Shown here: piece after piece, positions 6,047 through 7,681 of the stretch
Numbering within the stretch: the first letter of the stretch is position 1
Layout: each line of letters begins with the position of its first letter
NCBI GenBank assembly: GCA_036269975.1
Contig: DATBDL010000308.1
Location: 1 to 7,681 of the forward strand
DNA from: DATEPR01 sp036269975
Lineage (GTDB): Bacteria; Actinomycetota; Actinomycetes; Mycobacteriales; Pseudonocardiaceae
Reading direction: 5' to 3'
DNA length: 7,681 nt
Position numbers and translations under genes: made by a program
The notes under the pieces: model-generated
The model's database searches: none
Told to the model about the DNA's origin: nothing
What the model saw: the letters and a program-made list of their open reading frames with translations, nothing else

Positions 6047-7030
6047 ATGCCGACCTTTGGATACTTCCTGTCCTGTGAGGAGTTCGGGCCGACCGAGCTC
6101 GTACGGCAGGCCAAACTGGCCGAACAGGCCGGGTTCCGGAAGCTGTGGATCTCCGACCACTTCCACCCGTGGAACGACCAGCAGGGCCAGAGCCCGTTCG
6201 TGTGGTCGGTGATCGGTGCGCTGTCACAGGCGACCAACCTGCCGATCACCACGGCCGTGACCTGCCCGATCGTGCGGGTCCATCCGGCGGTGATCGCGCA
6301 GGCGGCGGCCACGGCGGCGGTGCAGACCGGTGGCGGGTTCACCCTCGGCGTGGGCACCGGTGAGGCGCTCAACGAGCACATCTTCGGCGACGCATGGCCC
6401 TCCGCGCCGACCCGGCGGGGGATGCTGGAAGAGGCCGTCGAGCTGATCCGGGCCCTGCACCGGGGCGGGCAGATCGACTACGACGGCGAGTACTACACGG
6501 TGAGCAACGCGCGGATCTACACCCGGCCGGTCGACGAGCAGCCGGTGCCGATCTACGTGTCCGGCTTCGGCCGCCGGTCGGCCGAACTGGCCGGTCGGAT
6601 CGGTGACGGGTTCCTGTCCGTCGGTCCGCAGGCCGAGTTGATCGACATCTTCCGGTCGTCCGGCGGCGGTGACAGGCCGGCACAGGGCGGCCTGAAGGTG
6701 TGCTACGGCGCGGACGAGGCAGACGCGGTCGCGACCGCGCACCGGTTGTGGCCCAACGACCACCTGCCCGGCGAACTGGCCCAGGTACTGCCGACACCGC
6801 GGCACTTCGAGCAGGCTTCCACGCTGGTCACCCGCGACCAGGTCGCCGAGGCGGTGCCGTGCGGCCCGGACATCGGACGGTACGTCGACGCGATCACCGA
6901 GTACGTAGCCGCCGGCTACGACGAGATCTACATCGGACAGATCGGCCCGAACCAGGACGCGTTCTTCGAGTTCTGGTCCGACCGGCTGGCCGGCGAACTG
7001 GACGCCGCGACCAAGGCGGCCGCGCGCTGA
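6047..7030 (+). CDS. F420-dependent LLM-class oxidoreductase, TIGR03557 (G6PDH-like) subfamily
   Basis: The 327-residue protein is a full-length luciferase-like TIM barrel. It begins FGYFLSCEEFGPTELV (4-19) and has WISDHFHPWNDQQGQSPF (34-51), the F420/substrate pocket; His38 and Trp42 correspond to the active-site His and Trp of F420-dependent glucose-6-phosphate dehydrogenase. It continues with VTCPIVRVHPAVIAQAAAT (71-89), GVGTGEALNEHIFG (101-114, holding the acid corresponding to the FGD glutamate), YVSGFG (170-175) and the subfamily-typical GYDEIYIGQIGPNQDAFFEFW (290-310, quoted in outline). The reaction is hydride transfer to or from cofactor F420 in the cytoplasm. TIGR03557 members are related to but distinct from true Fgd, and their substrate is generally unassigned. 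The start at 6047 lies nine bases after the preceding stop; only a weak GGGG ribosome site is present, so coupling to the PoxB-like gene is likely. Family assignment is firm; substrate is unknown. Confidence 0.92.
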   Translation: MPTFGYFLSCEEFGPTELVRQAKLAEQAGFRKLWISDHFHPWNDQQGQSPFVWSVIGALSQATNLPITTAVTCPIVRVHPAVIAQAAATAAVQTGGGFTLGVGTGEALNEHIFGDAWPSAPTRRGMLEEAVELIRALHRGGQIDYDGEYYTVSNARIYTRPVDEQPVPIYVSGFGRRSAELAGRIGDGFLSVGPQAELIDIFRSSGGGDRPAQGGLKVCYGADEADAVATAHRLWPNDHLPGELAQVLPTPRHFEQASTLVTRDQVAEAVPCGPDIGRYVDAITEYVAAGYDEIYIGQIGPNQDAFFEFWSDRLAGELDAATKAAAR

Positions 7031-7051
7031 GAACGCCGAGGAGGAGTACCG

Positions 7052-7477
7052 ATGGCTGACCACGAGCGCGCCGCCGATCTGTCCCCGGACGTCGACCCAC
7101 CCGACCCGGTGGAGTCCGACCCGGCGGCACTGAACAGCGCGGAGGACCTGGACGAGGATCGGCTCGACGTCGATCCGCTGGAGAAGGGGATGGATCCCCC
7201 GGAGCACTGGTCGGCGGCCGACCGGCGCGGCATGACGCCGACCGAGCAGGCGACACCGGCGCCGTTGGACGAGCGGCTCGCCGAGGAACAGCCAGACGTC
7301 GGCGTCGACGACCCGGTACCGGACGACGTCGACGCGGCCGTCGAGTCGTCGAGCGCCGAGGTGACCGACGACGAGTTGCCGCAGCGCCGGACCTACGACG
7401 AGGAACTCGGCACGTCCGCCGACGTCGCGGGCGGGTCGATGGCCGACGAGATCCGGACACCACCACCGGCGCGATAA
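7052..7477 (+). CDS. DUF5709 acidic hypothetical protein
   Basis: The 141-residue protein carries the DUF5709 core, LNSAEDLDEDRLDVDPLEKG (27-46) followed by PPEHWSAADRRGMTPTEQ (49-66) and LDERLAEEQPDV (72-83). By my count 41 of 141 residues are Asp or Glu against about ten Arg or Lys, so it is strongly acidic, and with its many Pro and Ala residues it is probably largely disordered. There is no signal peptide, membrane segment or catalytic motif. A perfect AGGAGGAG (7039-7046) stands five bases before the ATG, promising strong translation. It lies 21 bp after the F420 enzyme gene and 25 bp before the next start, so it is probably cotranscribed. Function is unknown; DUF5709 proteins occur in actinobacteria, and a stress-protective role would be speculation. 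Confidence 0.85.
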   Translation: MADHERAADLSPDVDPPDPVESDPAALNSAEDLDEDRLDVDPLEKGMDPPEHWSAADRRGMTPTEQATPAPLDERLAEEQPDVGVDDPVPDDVDAAVESSSAEVTDDELPQRRTYDEELGTSADVAGGSMADEIRTPPPAR

Positions 7478-7502
7478 CCGTACGACCTGGAAGGAACCCG
7501 TC

Positions 7503-7681
7503 ATGACCGCGTGGGCAGCAGGTCGAGAACCGGACCCCAACCCGCCCGGCCAGCGACCTGGCCGAGGACCTGCGCCGGCCGGCCCGCGCCGAGGTCCGGT
7601 CGACCGTGACCGAGACCCCGCGCAAGGCGAAGCGGACGCCGCCGCCGTCCCGGAGCCGTCCTACCCGCCACCCAACCCCAG
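7503..7681 (+). CDS. Unidentified protein, 3' end beyond window; reading frame uncertain (possible frameshift)
   Basis: An ATG at 7503 is preceded by AAGGA (7491-7495) at seven bases and lies 25 bp after the DUF5709 stop, so a translated gene clearly begins here. The frame of that ATG is open to the window edge but gives a Pro/Gly/Arg-rich, poorly protein-like sequence with a mixed third codon position. The +1 frame (codons from 7522) has G or C at nearly every third position to about 7650 and reads like a helical protein (RPASDLAEDLRRPARAEV, then TETPRKAKRT). In that frame no start codon follows the TGA at 7504-7506. The simplest reading is a one-base indel between 7506 and about 7545, by mutation or sequencing error, or a real frameshift. 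No family is recognised. Confidence 0.5.
   Translation, partial: MTAWAAGREPDPNPPGQRPGRGPAPAGPRRGPVDRDRDPAQGEADAAAVPEPSYPPPNP

Noticed and set aside
4139..6166. 675-codon minus-strand open frame opposite the PoxB-like gene
   Set aside because: The translation is rich in His, Arg, Asp and Gln, as expected for the antisense of a high-GC gene, and the plus strand encodes a clear ThDP enzyme with all motifs.
6224..7540. 438-codon minus-strand open frame opposite the F420 and DUF5709 genes
   Set aside because: It spans several genuine plus-strand genes and shows no domain; it exists because stop codons are rare in this composition.
1..7681. CRISPR arrays, tRNA/rRNA genes, insertion sequences, prophage or defence genes
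   Set aside because: No regularly spaced repeats, tRNA cloverleaf, transposase, integrase or known defence-domain motif was seen on either strand.

Overview
The window is high-GC DNA whose third codon positions are almost all G or C. Its protein families (F420-dependent LLM oxidoreductase, DUF3040, DUF4383, DUF5709, PIG-L/methyltransferase fusion) point to an actinomycete. A member of the Pseudonocardiaceae is my best guess, but that is from general resemblance only. No rRNA, tRNA, CRISPR array or insertion sequence was found.

Left block (3-1840, + strand): the 3' part of a PIG-L deacetylase/NodS-like methyltransferase fusion is joined by an ATGA overlap to a family 2 glycosyltransferase. 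The two look like the end of a small carbohydrate- or envelope-modifying operon that begins outside the window. The PIG-L metal motif is altered (AHPQDA instead of AHPDDE).

Middle block (1862-3145, - strand, convergent to the first): an NAD(P)-dependent beta-hydroxyacid-dehydrogenase-type reductase lies directly downstream of a DUF3040 membrane-protein reading frame. No stop codon separates them, so the locus can encode a membrane-anchored reductase, a soluble reductase from an internal ribosome-binding site, or both.

Right block (3309-7681, + strand): across a 163-bp divergent intergenic region lies a DUF4383 membrane protein with a charged C-terminal tail. After a 239-bp gap comes a tight run of four genes: a PoxB-like thiamine-diphosphate enzyme, a TIGR03557-type F420-dependent oxidoreductase, a very acidic DUF5709 protein, and a last gene cut by the window edge. 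Three GTGT-N15/16-GGGTA[T/G] elements before the DUF4383 and PoxB-like genes resemble SigB/SigF-type stress promoters, so this block may be a stress or stationary-phase regulon (inference).

The points most worth a second look are the stop-less DUF3040-reductase fusion, the altered PIG-L active-site motif, the six-codon leader ORF or leaderless promoter before the DUF4383 gene, and the apparent reading-frame switch in the last gene.
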